Shown here piece after piece: positions 51,509 through 60,443 of a stretch of 64,000 bases of DNA. The notes under the pieces were generated by a model. It was not told where the DNA came from, did no database searches, and saw only the letters and a list, made by a program, of their open reading frames with translations. Every line of letters starts with the position of its first letter. The stretch's first letter is position 1. The DNA comes from Euglena gracilis. Lineage: Eukaryota; Euglenida; Euglenophyceae; Euglenales. Position numbers and translations under genes: made by a program. The stretch covers positions 8,059,443 to 8,123,442 of the forward strand of contig CP154956.1 of NCBI GenBank assembly GCA_039621445.1. Reading direction: 5' to 3'.

Positions 51509-52074
51509 CCCCCCAAACTATTACCAGACAAAACAGCGAGTGCAGAGGGTAAGAGGCAGTTTCTGGGGGGGGGAGACGAGAAGACGGCGAAGGAAAAAAA
51601 CGTGTTATGGCAACCACACCTGACATACCACACCAATGCCATACCTTGTTGTATCGCAATCCAAACCATGTCATTAACACAAGGATGTGCTTCAAATAAA
51701 AATGCATTTTTGTCTGGATAAAAACAATGTGAACATTGTTTCACACTTCTGGTGAAAAAAATTGCTGTTTCGTGCATTACTTGTGCACTTATTATGAAAG
51801 AGGATTCCTGTTGGAACAAACAACAAAAATCCTGACCACAAATTCAAGGGTCCCACAAACATAAGAAAAACACGGAACTGCTCATTGCTCTACAGAGCTG
51901 GTCTAAACACCTCACTCTCAGTTCTCTCTGCGAGCCCCACCACTCCCTGGGCAGGATGGCTCGGTAGGCAGCGGTAGCGGAGGGGAGGGGACCAAGAGGC
52001 TGTTGTGATTGCAGCAGAGGCAGCCTCGCTTGGGTCGGACAATTGAACGTAACACTCTGGCATGCAGTCCGGAC

Positions 52075-52160
52075 AAAGATGATGGGAAACAAAAATGACG
52101 CGAAAAAACGATGGGAAAAATTGGGCGGTTTCCCATCATTTCTGTTTCCCATCATTTTAT
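52075..52160. repeat. inverted repeat GATGGGAAACA / TGTTTCCCATC
   Basis: CCGGACAAAGATGATGGGAA at 52070-52089 and TTCCCATCATTTTATCCGG at 52146-52164 are inverted copies. Between them GATGGGAAAAATTGGGCGG and TTTCCCATCATTTCTG add an inner pair. A clean nested hairpin. Confidence 0.7.
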
Positions 52161-52584
52161 CCGGACTGTACGGGGCATGCGCTTCCTTGCTCGACGGCCA
52201 CTGCATATGGGAGCACTTGGGGTTGTTTTCAACCACCTCGAAGAGGGACGCTTTGTTTGGGCGGCGGAAATCCCCCTCTACAATTGAGCTGGTGAATGAG
52301 TGGAAATGCGAGCGAGTGAGGGAGGGGGGGGGTGGGTGTACGGAATCACTCCCCGATGCCCAGTGTGCTAAAAAAATACAAAAATAAAAAACCCGAAAAG
52401 CGAGCTTGATCGGGGGGGGGGTGCACATGAGCTGGTATAAAAAAAAAGCACTTCAAAAAGTTCCATAAAAACTGTGGCAAAAAGCAAAGGCAAAATAACT
52501 GCCAACAATTGCACTTTGCGTGATCACCCGTCCCGGCAGGGGTTTGGAAAACTGTGCGGGCTGGGCAGGAGGTAATCACCGCAC

Positions 52585-52704
52585 CGGGTGAACATGGAGG
52601 AGTGCTGCGCGATGAAGTCGTTGAGGGAGCCAAGGTGCCGGTACCGGTCACCCCATTGCAGCACCTCCGCCAACGCTTGGGTGGAGGCATCAGAGCCCCA
52701 TGTG
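52585..52704 (-). CDS. gene B exon: winged-helix-like repeat, copy 2
   Basis: The minus strand has CCTCTCTTACAG followed by one base, 39 codons and two bases, ending ACCCG before gtgcgg. It reads TWGSDASTQALAEVLQWGDR and then YRHLGSLNDFIAQHSSMFTR. LAEVLQWGDRYRHLGSLNDF aligns without gaps to the 51.1 kb exon and, with one gap, to LMTDLNWDQVAGQLGPLPDF at 63.2-63.7 kb. The acceptor is good. A later donor (CGGGACGG with gtgatc) is possible. Likely a nucleic-acid or protein binding module, by analogy only. Confidence 0.7.
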
Positions 52705-53129
52705 CTGTAAGAGAGGTCTTCCATGCGGGGAGGTCCTCAACAAAAAAAAATGCTATCCCGGTACATGCAACTAAGACTCCACAGGAAACACAAGAGAAAA
52801 ATAAATTTCCAGCATCCTGGACCATCGCCCATCAACCCCCAAAATGAAATACATCTTTCAACTTTCACAAATACGTCGAAAGCTAAACTTTCTTTCTCTT
52901 TTCAATTTTTTTTTCAATCTTTCAACTTTTCAATTTTCGCCCCCGTTGCCACGGATCGGACACCTGGTCAGTCTTGGGCCTAAGGATGGTCCTTAGGGGT
53001 AATACTTAAGCTAAAAAATCTTTAAAAATTTTAGCAATAAGAACCTTACCATTTCTGTAAGACCGCCCTGCTTCAACGGGAACACCGACGGAATGTCCTG
53101 AAATCAGTGGCGAAAATAGCCATTATGTT

Positions 53130-53396
53130 GTTGACTTGGGGGGAGTGCACTTTGCTGGTAGGTTTCATACAACCGAGAATGACCCCGCACTGTTGTCCCC
53201 ACTCAACTTTCAGGTGCGTTTGATCAACAATCGGGCACAACACCAAAATTCTAACTCCGATCAAAATGATACCCCGCCCACGCCCCTGTCAAGAACCTTG
53301 GAGCGACTGCACCACAGTAGCAGACCACCAGAAGACGAGAAAAGAGATTCCTTTCCTAACAATTCTGGACACCCTTCTGCCTCCACCTCGTGTAAC
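53130..53396 (+). pseudogene. coding-like plus-strand fragment, part 1
   Basis: The plus frame reads FAGRFHTTENDPALLSPLNF, then QVRLINNRAQHQNSNSDQND, then TPPTPLSRTLERLHHSSRPP and EDEKRDSFPNNSGHPSASTS. Polar and Pro/Ser/Asn-rich, as in a linker, with balanced codon use. At about 53397 it runs into a palindromic module. After the module the frame GEINVTSQVGKAHTILRTDP may continue it. Probably a mobile-element gene; no family is recognised. Confidence 0.35.
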
Positions 53397-53822
53397 CCCC
53401 CTAATAAGTGCGCAGTGCCCTAATTGTGCGTAGTGCCCTAAAAGTGCGCTCCACCCAAGGGTCCCTAAAAATGCGCACCATACCATTGCTTAGCAACCCC
53501 CCGGGGGGGGTCACTTTCCACTCCGAAAAAACCAGTCAGTCACTTTTTCCGAAAAAAACCAGTCAGTCACTTTACCCCCCCGGGGGGGGGGTCGGCCACT
53601 CTTCAGGAGGCAATGAAATTTTGCCAAAAAGCCTCAAAAATCCCAAAAATTTCCGGCGCTTTCGGCGCCGGGTCAACCACTTTTTCATTTTCAGGCCTAC
53701 CCCACCCTGGGGGGGCTCTGGGCCAAAAAACCAGTCAGTCACTCTGAAAAAACCAGTCAGTCACCCCCCCGGGGGGTGGGGTAGGACAGGTGTTAAGCAA
53801 TGGTATGGTGCGCACCCCCCAA
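53397..53822. repeat. nested palindromic module with AAGTGCGCA words
   Basis: Outer words AATAAGTGCGCAGTGCCC face GGTGCGCACCCCCC. Next, CGCACCATACCATTGCTTAG (53475) is inverted as TTAAGCAATGGTATGGTGCG (53794). Inside, AACCAGTCAGTCACTTT occurs four times, and the centre is TTTCCGGCGCTTTCGGCGCC. C runs lie left and G runs right in each layer. Confidence 0.85.
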
Positions 53823-53935
53823 AAGGAGAAATCAATGTCACATCTCAGGTCGGAAAAGCACACACAATCCTCAGAACTGACCCGTCCTTCTCAGACCAAA
53901 TATTTCTGTCGTCCAAGCCCAAATTTGACACATAA
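53823..53935 (+). pseudogene. coding-like plus-strand fragment, part 2
   Basis: Right after the module the plus strand reads GEINVTSQVGKAHTILRTDP and then SFSDQIFLSSKPKFDT with a TAA at 53932. If the module were absent, it could follow the 53.13-53.40 kb fragment with only a small frame correction. Protein-like, balanced codons; unrecognised. Confidence 0.3.
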
Positions 53936-53974
53936 CCACATGACTTATAGCATATTATAGATTTTGGGCTTTGC

Positions 53975-54075
53975 CCCAAAAAGTGCGCAGTGCCCTAATA
54001 AGTGCGCACCCCTTGGGGTCCGAAACTATATCCTTAAAATGCACGCACCCGTGCACTTATCAGCGGGGGGGTTAG
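53975..54075. repeat. AAGTGCGCA module, short copy
   Basis: AAAAAGTGCGCAGTGCCCTA and AATAAGTGCGCACCCCTTGG face GCACGCACCCGTGCACTTAT and a G run at 54066. The words are those of the 53.4 kb module. Confidence 0.65.
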
Positions 54076-54122
54076 AAGGGTGTGACAAATGCTCAAGGAA
54101 ACTGTGATGCATAAAAAAGAAG

Positions 54123-54323
54123 TTTCTCCATCTGGGAAAACTCATTTGGCAACAATTTCTTTCTGAGAAAAAAATCAGCATCTCGGGATTCAATTACACA
54201 GTGAAAAGTGGCTTGCTCAAATGCTGGGAAGGGGAGGTAATGGTCATTTGTCTTCGGAAGCGCAGGGTGGTCATTGATGAAATAAAAAACACTGCTGTCC
54301 AAGCACAGGAATAAGCTCAACAC
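54123..54323 (+). pseudogene. coding-like plus-strand fragment, part 3
   Basis: From about 54119 the plus strand reads KFLHLGKLIWQQFLSEKKIS, then ISGFNYTVKSGLLKCWEGEV, then MVICLRKRRVVIDEIKNTAV and QAQE with a TAA near 54321. There is no ATG at its start. Alternating hydrophobic residues suggest beta strands. The minus strand is open too (ending near 54093) but less convincing. It would be the third piece of the same broken element. Confidence 0.3.
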
Positions 54324-54608
54324 AGGAATAGTAGGCAAAAAAATTCGAAATTTCCTGCGCAACAGCAGGCCAACCTTGGGGGAACAACGGATTCCCATCA
54401 TCTTCAGACCTTTGCCAAAACAATCCATAACGTCAAAAAAAAATGTTTATTTTGATTCTCATTTCTGAACCTTGGTCGCCCTCAGCCTTCAGCGATGTTC
54501 AATATTTTTTGAGGGAAAAAATTGAAGACCTTTTTGAGAAGAACCTTCCCCATCCCAAAGGTCCGCCCTGTCCAGCCCATTCCACGGCACAGTGGGGCCC
54601 TGGGCCAC

Positions 54609-54684
54609 CTCGCACGTCTGGGCCCCGCGCAGGTAGCGCAGGATGTCCTGCAGCGCCTCCGCCTGCGGGGTCAGGATGCCCGTG
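54609..54684 (-). CDS. gene B exon: N-terminal helix of a winged-helix-like unit
   Basis: The minus strand has CTGGCCGCAG followed by one base and 25 codons, ending TGCGAG before gtggcc. It reads TGILTPQAEALQDILRYLRG and then AQTCE. LTPQAEALQDILRYLRG resembles LSDREVHALYDVVKGLS of the 63.7 kb exon, the helix that there precedes the LNWDQ...LGPLPDF unit. So this exon plus the 52.6 kb exon may form a second complete copy. High GC3. The frame is open beyond the donor as well. Confidence 0.65.
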
Positions 54685-55404
54685 CTGCGGCCAGGGCGCC
54701 GGGGCGCAGAGCACGCACTCGTCACCGACCTTCTGTCAGGACCCGCCCGCTTTGAACTTGGACATGAAATTTCACAGCTTACAATGCCAACCCCCAACCG
54801 TTTAAACCCTCCGGGTTTGCAAGATGTACACACACGCGCACGCATGTGTTTGCACACATACAGACATGTACGTGTATATATACACAAAAACACATATTAT
54901 GTATGAACTCAGTGTCAAAAATCTTTATACCTCCATTTTTTCCCCTGGAATTTGTGAAAAAAAAAGGTTTTCCAAAAGTTTGGTTCCTCAAAAAAAAACT
55001 TGCGAGGCTGCTATAAAGGTATGTGACTGCACAATGCTCTCCCAAGGGTACACATACAGCTTCTATACTCAACGCTCTTTGGGGTCACTGAAGCATTGCA
55101 CAAAAAAGAGTTGTGTTCTGTCACTGCGCCTGACAATACGCCCTTTCAACTGCTTCTGCCCTCCTAACTCCTGATGACGCCCAAACCTTTGATGGTTCTG
55201 CTTTTGCAGTTGTAAAAAAAAATTCTATGCTGGTTTCCGTGGTTCAACGTGCTTTTTTTAGGGGAGTCGCCACCAACAACTCTCCACACCTCTGTCCAAA
55301 TTGCCAGACGCACCGACTGAAGTACGTGACCCTTTTTTGGGCGATGCACCAGCATGGTGGATGGTCTCTGCACATGAACTCTTGTGGGAGCATTGCGCAG
55401 CCAT

Positions 55405-55515
55405 ATAATCCCCCCCTGAATAGAAGCCCCCCTCGAATAATGCCCCCCCCCCGAACAGAAGCCCCCCCCCCCCCAGTTTTCCACCAACGTTCCGAATAGT
55501 GCCCCCCCCCGAAAA
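55405..55515. repeat. module with GAATAGAAGCCCCCC words (copy 1)
   Basis: CCCCCCTGAATAGAAGCCCC, CCCCCCGAACAGAAGCCCC and TTTTCCACCAACGTTCCG lead to AATAGTGCCCCCCCCC. C runs only on this strand; the G-run partner is at 55808 (GGGGGGGCTTCTATTCAGG), so copies 1 and 2 together form one inverted unit. Confidence 0.6.
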
Positions 55516-55729
55516 GGCCACTCCCCATGGATTGTTTGTCAGGACAGACGGCAAGTGCTTTGGCTTCTTCAGGCATTGGTTAAATGAGGGTTGGGTGCGT
55601 TTACGTGTAATACTCCAATGCATCCACAAGAGAAACATTTTTCTGCAAATTTGAAATGGCTTGGGAAGGTGGGAGATCTAGACCCACAAAGAAATTTCTT
55701 CGATAATGCTCGGACCCCCTGGTTTTCGA

Positions 55730-55845
55730 CCACTTTTCCGAATAGTGCCCCCCCCCCGAATGGAAGCCCCCCCCCCCTGGTTTTCGACCAACGTTCCGAA
55801 TAGTAGCCACCGGGGGGGCTTCTATTCAGGGGGGTTTACATGTGC
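55730..55845. repeat. module with GAATAGAAGCCCCCC words (copy 2), inverted end
   Basis: TTTCGACCACTTTTCCGAAT, CGAATGGAAGCCCCCCCCC and TTTTCGACCAACGTTCCG precede GGGGGGGCTTCTATTCAGGG. The last is the reverse complement of the CCCTGAATAGAAGCCCCC word at 55411. Confidence 0.65.
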
Positions 55846-55934
55846 ATGCCACCTTGGAGGTCTTTTTTTTGAGCGACCAAGCTTATTTACATGTGACGAC
55901 TTTTGAAACGGCAGGGGTATGAAAACTTTTGACA

Positions 55935-56047
55935 CTGAGTGTGCGCGCGTATGTATACATGTGTGTGTCTGGATATATACGTGTATATATATACATATAC
56001 ACACACATATATATGTATATATACATACAATATATATGCATATATAT
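55935..56047. repeat. TA/CA microsatellite left of palindrome P1
   Basis: TGTGTGCGCGCGTATG leads to irregular ATATAC/ATACAT repeats. It directly flanks the TGGCA end of the next element. Confidence 0.9.
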
Positions 56048-56563
56048 GGCAAGACTAACTCACTGCCCCCCCCCCCCCCCGGGGGAGGGCCGAGTAGTTG
56101 TCCCTACCGGGGACTTCGGCCGCCCAGGTGAAACTACTGGGACCCCCCCTTGCTTTTCCCTGGGGAAATTGACCTACCGTCGGAAACTTTTTTCGCCGGC
56201 GGGGTGATTCCGGGGTTATTTTAAGGAATAGGATTAGGGTTCGGATTAGGGTTAGGGTTGGGATTAGGGCTAGGGTCAGGGTTAGGGGGAAATTAGGCCG
56301 CTGGGCCGGTTGGGCCGAATTTAGGCCAAATTTCCGGTCCAATTTTGTGTGTGAATTTCGACCCAATTTCGGCTAACTTTTTTCCCTAACCCGAATCCAA
56401 ACCTAACCCCAGCCCTACCCCCTCAATGAGCGGAAAATACGGCAAATCGGGGTGCAAAATCCAAAATTTGGGGTTGGTGAAAGAAGTGGGACCCCCATCC
56501 CCAGGTTAAACTACTGGGACCCCCCCTCCCTGGGGGGCCAACGAGTTAGTCTTGCCATATATA
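56041..56563. repeat. palindromic element P1 (TGGCA...TGCCA family)
   Basis: TATATATGGCAAGACTAACT at 56041-56060 is matched exactly in reverse complement at 56544-56563 (AGTTAGTCTTGCCATATATA); the perfect arm is 21 bases. The interior has a C/G run at each end, two direct copies of AAACTACTGGGACCCCCC, and a centre where GGATTAGGGTTAGGG-type words (56226-56290) face CCCTAACCCGAATCC words (56383-56420). Confidence 0.85.
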
Positions 56564-56659
56564 ATATATACATATTATATATATATATATATGTGTGTGT
56601 GTGTATATATATATATATATGTATTTCTTTATATGTGTGTATATATATATGTATTTCTT

Positions 56660-56699
<40 letters not shown>

Positions 56700-56726
56700 T
56701 ATATAATATATATATATATATTTGAG
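56560..56726. repeat. (TA)n microsatellite right of palindrome P1
   Basis: About 160 bases of TA with TGTGTGTG and GTATTTCTTT interruptions, the latter twice. The Tyr/Ile frames are artefacts. Confidence 0.95.
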
Positions 56727-56784
56727 AACACACGGAGCCTTAATACATCACATACCGCAGACTACGGCAGCCAGCCGTCACTCA

Positions 56785-57110
56785 ACTGATGTGTGTTTAT
56801 GCACGCATTTGCGCAAATAAGAACAATTTTGTTTATGGGTGCATTTCCGCGCACAAAACACAAAACATTGAAAATAAAAAATACATATTTGTGGGCGCAA
56901 ATTTGGGGCGCCCGCAAACAGAATTTGGTTGTGCGCAAATGCGTGCATCAGCATATTGGGGAAACTGGTGTGTGGATAATCACAAAAAGTTAATTGATCG
57001 CTTCAAAATAATGTGTTTGAGCGAGCCCTAGCGCACACAAACAAAGTTGTTTGTGTGCGCAGATGCGCGCACCAGCATACATCAGTTGTGTGTCACCATC
57101 TCCTCGTCCG
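56785..57110. repeat. GCGCAAATG palindrome cluster, part 1
   Basis: GCACGCATTTGCGCAAATAA, GGGCGCAAATTTGGGGCGCC, GTGCGCAAATGCGTGCATCA and, at 57031-57060, GCGCACACAAACAA followed by TTGTTTGTGTGCGC after a two-base gap (perfect 14-base arms). Words built on GCGCAAATG and its complement CATTTGCGC dominate. Non-coding. Confidence 0.75.
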
Positions 57111-57448
57111 CGACGGCTGGTGAACACAATTCTTCACACCAACCATTGCTTTGCACAACCTTTACGTGATGACGAAATTTGTGGTGAGAGGTAATATGTA
57201 ATGTTCACTTGAACACGGCATCTGACTGGCCAAAATTTGCCTGTCTTACTTGTGTACATTTGCACTGCTGTTCTCCGGCCCACACAATCAATTGTTTTGG
57301 TCTCATCCTTTTGGCTATTAAACACAATGAATTGATGACGTCCAACGACCTGTGACTGTTCAACACCTTTTCTGCAACTTTACTGCGTTACAAGAAATCA
57401 AATTTGGCACCTGAAATACCCGGGATGTGTCGGGCCGGAGTCCGATTT

Positions 57449-57706
57449 CTAGTTTTTCTCCACCGTTTTCCCTTGAAAAACGTAAAACACACCAGTTTTT
57501 GTGCATAATTTGTGGGGAATGAGTCCCACTGCTTTCAACCAATCCAGTGGTAAAGGTTCACCACTTCCTTGCACCCAAAATAACGGGTGTTTGAGGGCTA
57601 TCTCTCTCCGGCTGCTGGTTATCATGAACTGGCACCACGTCGTCCTCCCAGTAGCATGCTCTGGTTGCGGGGCATAATGTGGCCACTTTGGTGGGTGTTG
57701 TTGCAC
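57449..57706 (-). pseudogene. coding-like minus-strand fragment
   Basis: The minus strand reads SSRREIALKHPLFWVQGSGE, then PLPLDWLKAVGLIPHKLCTK and TGVFYVFQGKTVEKN, then TAG. It looks like the C-terminal end of a folded protein. Codons are AT-rich compared with the gene B exons. No splice site is convincing; it may be a mobile-element gene or an unusual exon of gene B. No family is recognised. Confidence 0.3.
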
Positions 57707-58014
57707 CGGGGAGGTCGATTCCGGTCTGGTGGGTGTGGCAGCAGCAGCAGCAGAGCCCAGGCCGCAGGCCAGTGGTAGGGCACTTGGGATCCTAAAATCG
57801 GTGCCGGTGGCCGTGTACCGTTATCGGGTAGCTGTGCACCCACCTTCAGGAGATCCTCTCTCTCCATCCTTTGTGGGACCTGTCAATGAACCAGAAACGG
57901 CACCATAATACCATGTGCCAGAGGAGACGGTGTGGTCATTTGGGTTGAACCCATTCAGCAGCCACGAAAGGAAGCTGTCGGAGGGCCAAATGAAGCCGCT
58001 TTTTACTCCTCCAT

Positions 58015-58310
58015 TGGTGGTTCACTTGTGCATTTGCGCGCATCACGCTGTTTGTGGACGCAAAAGCGCAAATGAACCAGATGTAAACTGCGCAATTTTT
58101 TTCATACTGTTCATTTGTGCATTTGCGCCACAAACAGTGTGATGTACGCAAATGCGCAAATGAACCACATCTGCTACTGGTGTTTGACGGTTGTGTTTCC
58201 GTCACACCCTTCTTCTTTCCGTTAATGCGCGCATTTGTGCCCACCAGCACAAATTGTGTTGGCGCGCAAATGCGCGCATAAACATATTTCGTTTTTGCGT
58301 GCATTTGCGC
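58015..58310. repeat. GCGCAAATG palindrome cluster, part 2
   Basis: GGTTCACTTGTGCATTTGCG (58018) faces GCGCAAATGAACCAGATG (58066), and TGTTCATTTGTGCATTTGCG (58106) faces GCAAATGCGCAAATGAACCA (58146). Then TGCGCGCATTTGTGC (58225) faces CGCGCAAATGCGCGCATAAA (58262). Three hairpins in a row with shared words. Confidence 0.75.
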
Positions 58311-58411
58311 CATACGCTTGCGCCGTCGACAAGTGGTGTGACAAACCCACCAAAATATGCTTCTGGACGGCCCACTGGTCCGCGCCGTCATGGCCCCACG
58401 GCGTCAATTCA

Positions 58412-58531
58412 AAGCCCAACCCTTGATGGACAAAATTGTGTTTATTTGCGCAAATGCGCGCACCAACACAATTATGTTTGTGTGCGCATTTGCGCAAATA
58501 AACACAATTTTGTCCTTCAAGGGTTGGGCTT
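58412..58531. repeat. 48-base-arm palindrome
   Basis: Left arm 58412-58459 begins AAGCCCAACCCTTGATGGAC, and right arm 58484-58531 ends GTCCTTCAAGGGTTGGGCTT. The arms match at 47 of 48 positions by eye and are 24 bases apart. Both include AAAATTGTGTTTATTTGCGC or its complement. The longest clean inverted repeat seen in this part. Confidence 0.9.
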
Positions 58532-58859
58532 CTTCTGCCTGGTTCTTCGCAACAAAACTGGTTGTGCGGATCCCGGGTGTAAATAGGGTGGGAGACTCCT
58601 GTCCCCTTCATTCTCTGGACCCTATTTCTTCCCCTCTGCACTTCCCTTGTCAAACAGCCCGCACTTACCTTCCTTCCCTTGCGTCCTTCCCGCCGGCTGG
58701 GTCACACCACACCCACACCCCGGCACTTCCTCCCCTTGCTGTAACAAGCAACCCAAAAACAGCACACCAAGGCGCAGCAGGACGCACACCACCGTCAGCT
58801 TGGGGTAACAGCCGGAAAGAGCAACAAGGGCAGTAAAGGTCCCATTCCTTTCCTCCTTT

Positions 58860-59070
58860 TTTGCGTTTTTTTTCATTTCCGGGGGGGGGGGTCCTGGGGT
58901 TTCGACGTGCGAAGCCCATTTTCCATACCCCCCCCCAAAACATCATTTTTTGCCAAAGTCCCAGGGGTCACACCGTCAAAAACAGAATTTTCCTCATTTT
59001 TTGCACCCTCTTGTCACCATGTTTTCAAACCCCCCGGAGACACACAGCCGAAATCAAAAATTTCGGAAAT
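58860..59070. repeat. third copy of the TTTTTTGCACCCTCTTGTC repeat
   Basis: TTTCCGGGGGGGGGGGTCC, GGGTTTCGACGTGCGAAGCC, CCAGGGGTCACACC, TTTTTTGCACCCTCTTGTCA and CCCCCGGAGACACAC follow the order of the 28.24-28.41 kb copy. Confidence 0.65.
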
Positions 59071-59213
59071 TTGCGCAAATGCCACCGAAGTGGTTGGGAC
59101 GTGCACGCACCGGTAGGCAGGAGGAGGTTAGGTAGGGCAGTGAGGCCGTCCTAACCCTAACCCTGCGCCTTTACTAACCCCCCAATGGTACCGTATTAAA
59201 GCGAACACTTGCG

Positions 59214-59334
59214 AGATATATCCATATCCATATCCATATCCATATCCATATCCATATACATATGCATATGCATATACATATACATATACATATACATATA
59301 ATATATATTATTATCATATATATTATACATATGG
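59214..59334. repeat. (ATCCAT)n and TA/CA microsatellite left of palindrome P2
   Basis: Six ATCCAT/ATATCC units, then CATATACATATG repeats and a TATATTATTATC patch. It flanks the ATGGCAGC end of the next palindrome. Confidence 0.93.
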
Positions 59335-59640
59335 CAGCTGATGCTGAATGCCCTCCCCGGGGGGCATTAAGCATTCCCAAGGGGGTCGGCAAAAAATCTT
59401 GGGTTATTGATGGAGGAGGGTTGGGGTTAGGAGTTTGGCCTAACTTTAGGCCTGATTTTTGTACACCTAACACATTAGGCCACAATTAGGCCAAACTCCT
59501 AACCCAAACCCTATTCCATCAATGACGCAAAAAAAATTTTCAGCCTGAGAATGCTAAATGCCCCCCCCCCGGGCCGGGGGGGAATTAAGCATCCAGTTGC
59601 CAAACATATATGTATATATAATATATGCATGGCAGCAAGG
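59330..59640. repeat. palindromic element P2 (TGGCA...TGCCA family), imperfect
   Basis: ATATGGCAGCTGATGCTGAA at the left faces CATCCAGTTGCCAAACATAT at the right. The next layer is GGGGGCATTAAGCATTC facing GAATGCTAAATGCCCCC. The innermost layer is ATTGATGGAGGAGGGTTGGG and AGGAGTTTGGCCTAAC facing TTAGGCCAAACTCCTAACC and CCCTATTCCATCAAT. Same layered plan as P1 and P4. Confidence 0.75.
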
Positions 59641-59705
59641 TTCTTAATGACCAGCGGGCCTTTGAGAATCTCCAGGATTGTATGGTGGCACCTGGTCCCC
59701 ACTTT
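59628..59705. repeat. GGCAGCAAGGTTCTTAATGACC unit, facing an inverted copy at 60.79-60.87 kb
   Basis: GGCAGCAAGGTTCTTAATGA, GAGAATCTCCAGGATTG and GTGGCACCTGGTCCCCAC match, in reverse complement and with about 20-25% differences, 60788-60866 (GGGTGCCACTGTCC, GAGGTTCTCAACGACC, TTAAAAATCTTGCTGCCATA). The two units enclose P3 and P4. The inner strand can be read as VIKNLAA in both copies. Confidence 0.65.
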
Positions 59706-59897
59706 CCAGGGAAGGAGTGAATAAGGATTGTGCCATAGCCGGCGTTCCAACAGCATCGCACATATGGGAATTCAGAAACAAGTTAAGCCCCGTTTCGGAT
59801 GAACTTCAGCCGAAACATCAGAATTCAGGGGCGGATTGGCAGGAGTGCGCCAAAAACCTTCCCAAAGGGGACTGAATTTCTAACTTAACTTTGTCCC

Positions 59898-59994
59898 TGA
59901 GTATGCATATATAATGTACATGCATATATATCGGCACATATCATATATACATACATATATACCGTTTTTCATGTATCATATATCATGTATGTAT

Positions 59995-60030
<36 letters not shown>

Positions 60031-60218
60031 GTATATATATATGTATACTTGGGATAGACGAAATGAAAATCGACTATATATATATGTAGCTGATACATGT
60101 ATATAGATATAGGTATAGGTATAGATATAGATATAGATACAGATATAGATATAGATAACACATGTGTGTGTGTGTGTATACACACATATATGTATATATA
60201 TACATATATATATATATG
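59898..60218. repeat. TA-rich microsatellite block
   Basis: ATATATGTACATGCATATAT, a long TA run at 59996-60045, then six GATATA/GGTATA units (60105-60158), TGTGTGTG and more TA. It flanks P3. The Tyr/Ile reading frames are artefacts. Confidence 0.95.
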
Positions 60219-60279
60219 TGGCAGGCGGGTAGCAGGTGGCCCCCCTCCCCCGGTGTGCCCACCTGCTATCCGCCTGCCA
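60219..60279. repeat. palindromic element P3, minimal (TGGCA...TGCCA family)
   Basis: TGGCAGGCGGGTAGCAGGTG at 60219 is matched at 60260-60279 by CACCTGCTATCCGCCTGCCA with a single mismatch over 21 bases. Only 19 bases (C and G runs) separate the arms. It is the smallest member of the family, with just the end word and the C-run/G-run centre. Confidence 0.85.
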
Positions 60280-60292
60280 TATAGATAGATAT

Positions 60293-60325
<33 letters not shown>

Positions 60326-60373
60326 GTGTGCGTGTGTGTGTATATGTATATGTATATGCACACACACACACAC

Positions 60374-60440
<67 letters not shown>
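60277..60440. repeat. TA then (CA)n microsatellite between P3 and P4
   Basis: TATAGATAGATATATATATA, TGTGTGCGTGTGTGTG, TATATGTATATG, then about 40 CA units. Repeat only. Confidence 0.95.

Positions 60441-60443
<3 letters not shown>

Noticed and set aside
50893-51819. 308-codon minus-strand open frame
   Set aside because: Most of it is the TGTGG satellite read as Pro/His/Thr; only the short stretch at 51001-51113, in another frame, looks coding.
56226-56420. Chromosome end (telomere)
   Set aside because: The TTAGGG-like words are short, degenerate and inverted, and unique sequence continues on both sides.
59678-59875. Small plus-strand gene ending near 59874
   Set aside because: The reading SHIWEFRNKLSPVSDELQPK is protein-like, but the start lies in a repeat unit, there are no splice sites, and I could not tell it from a mobile-element relic.
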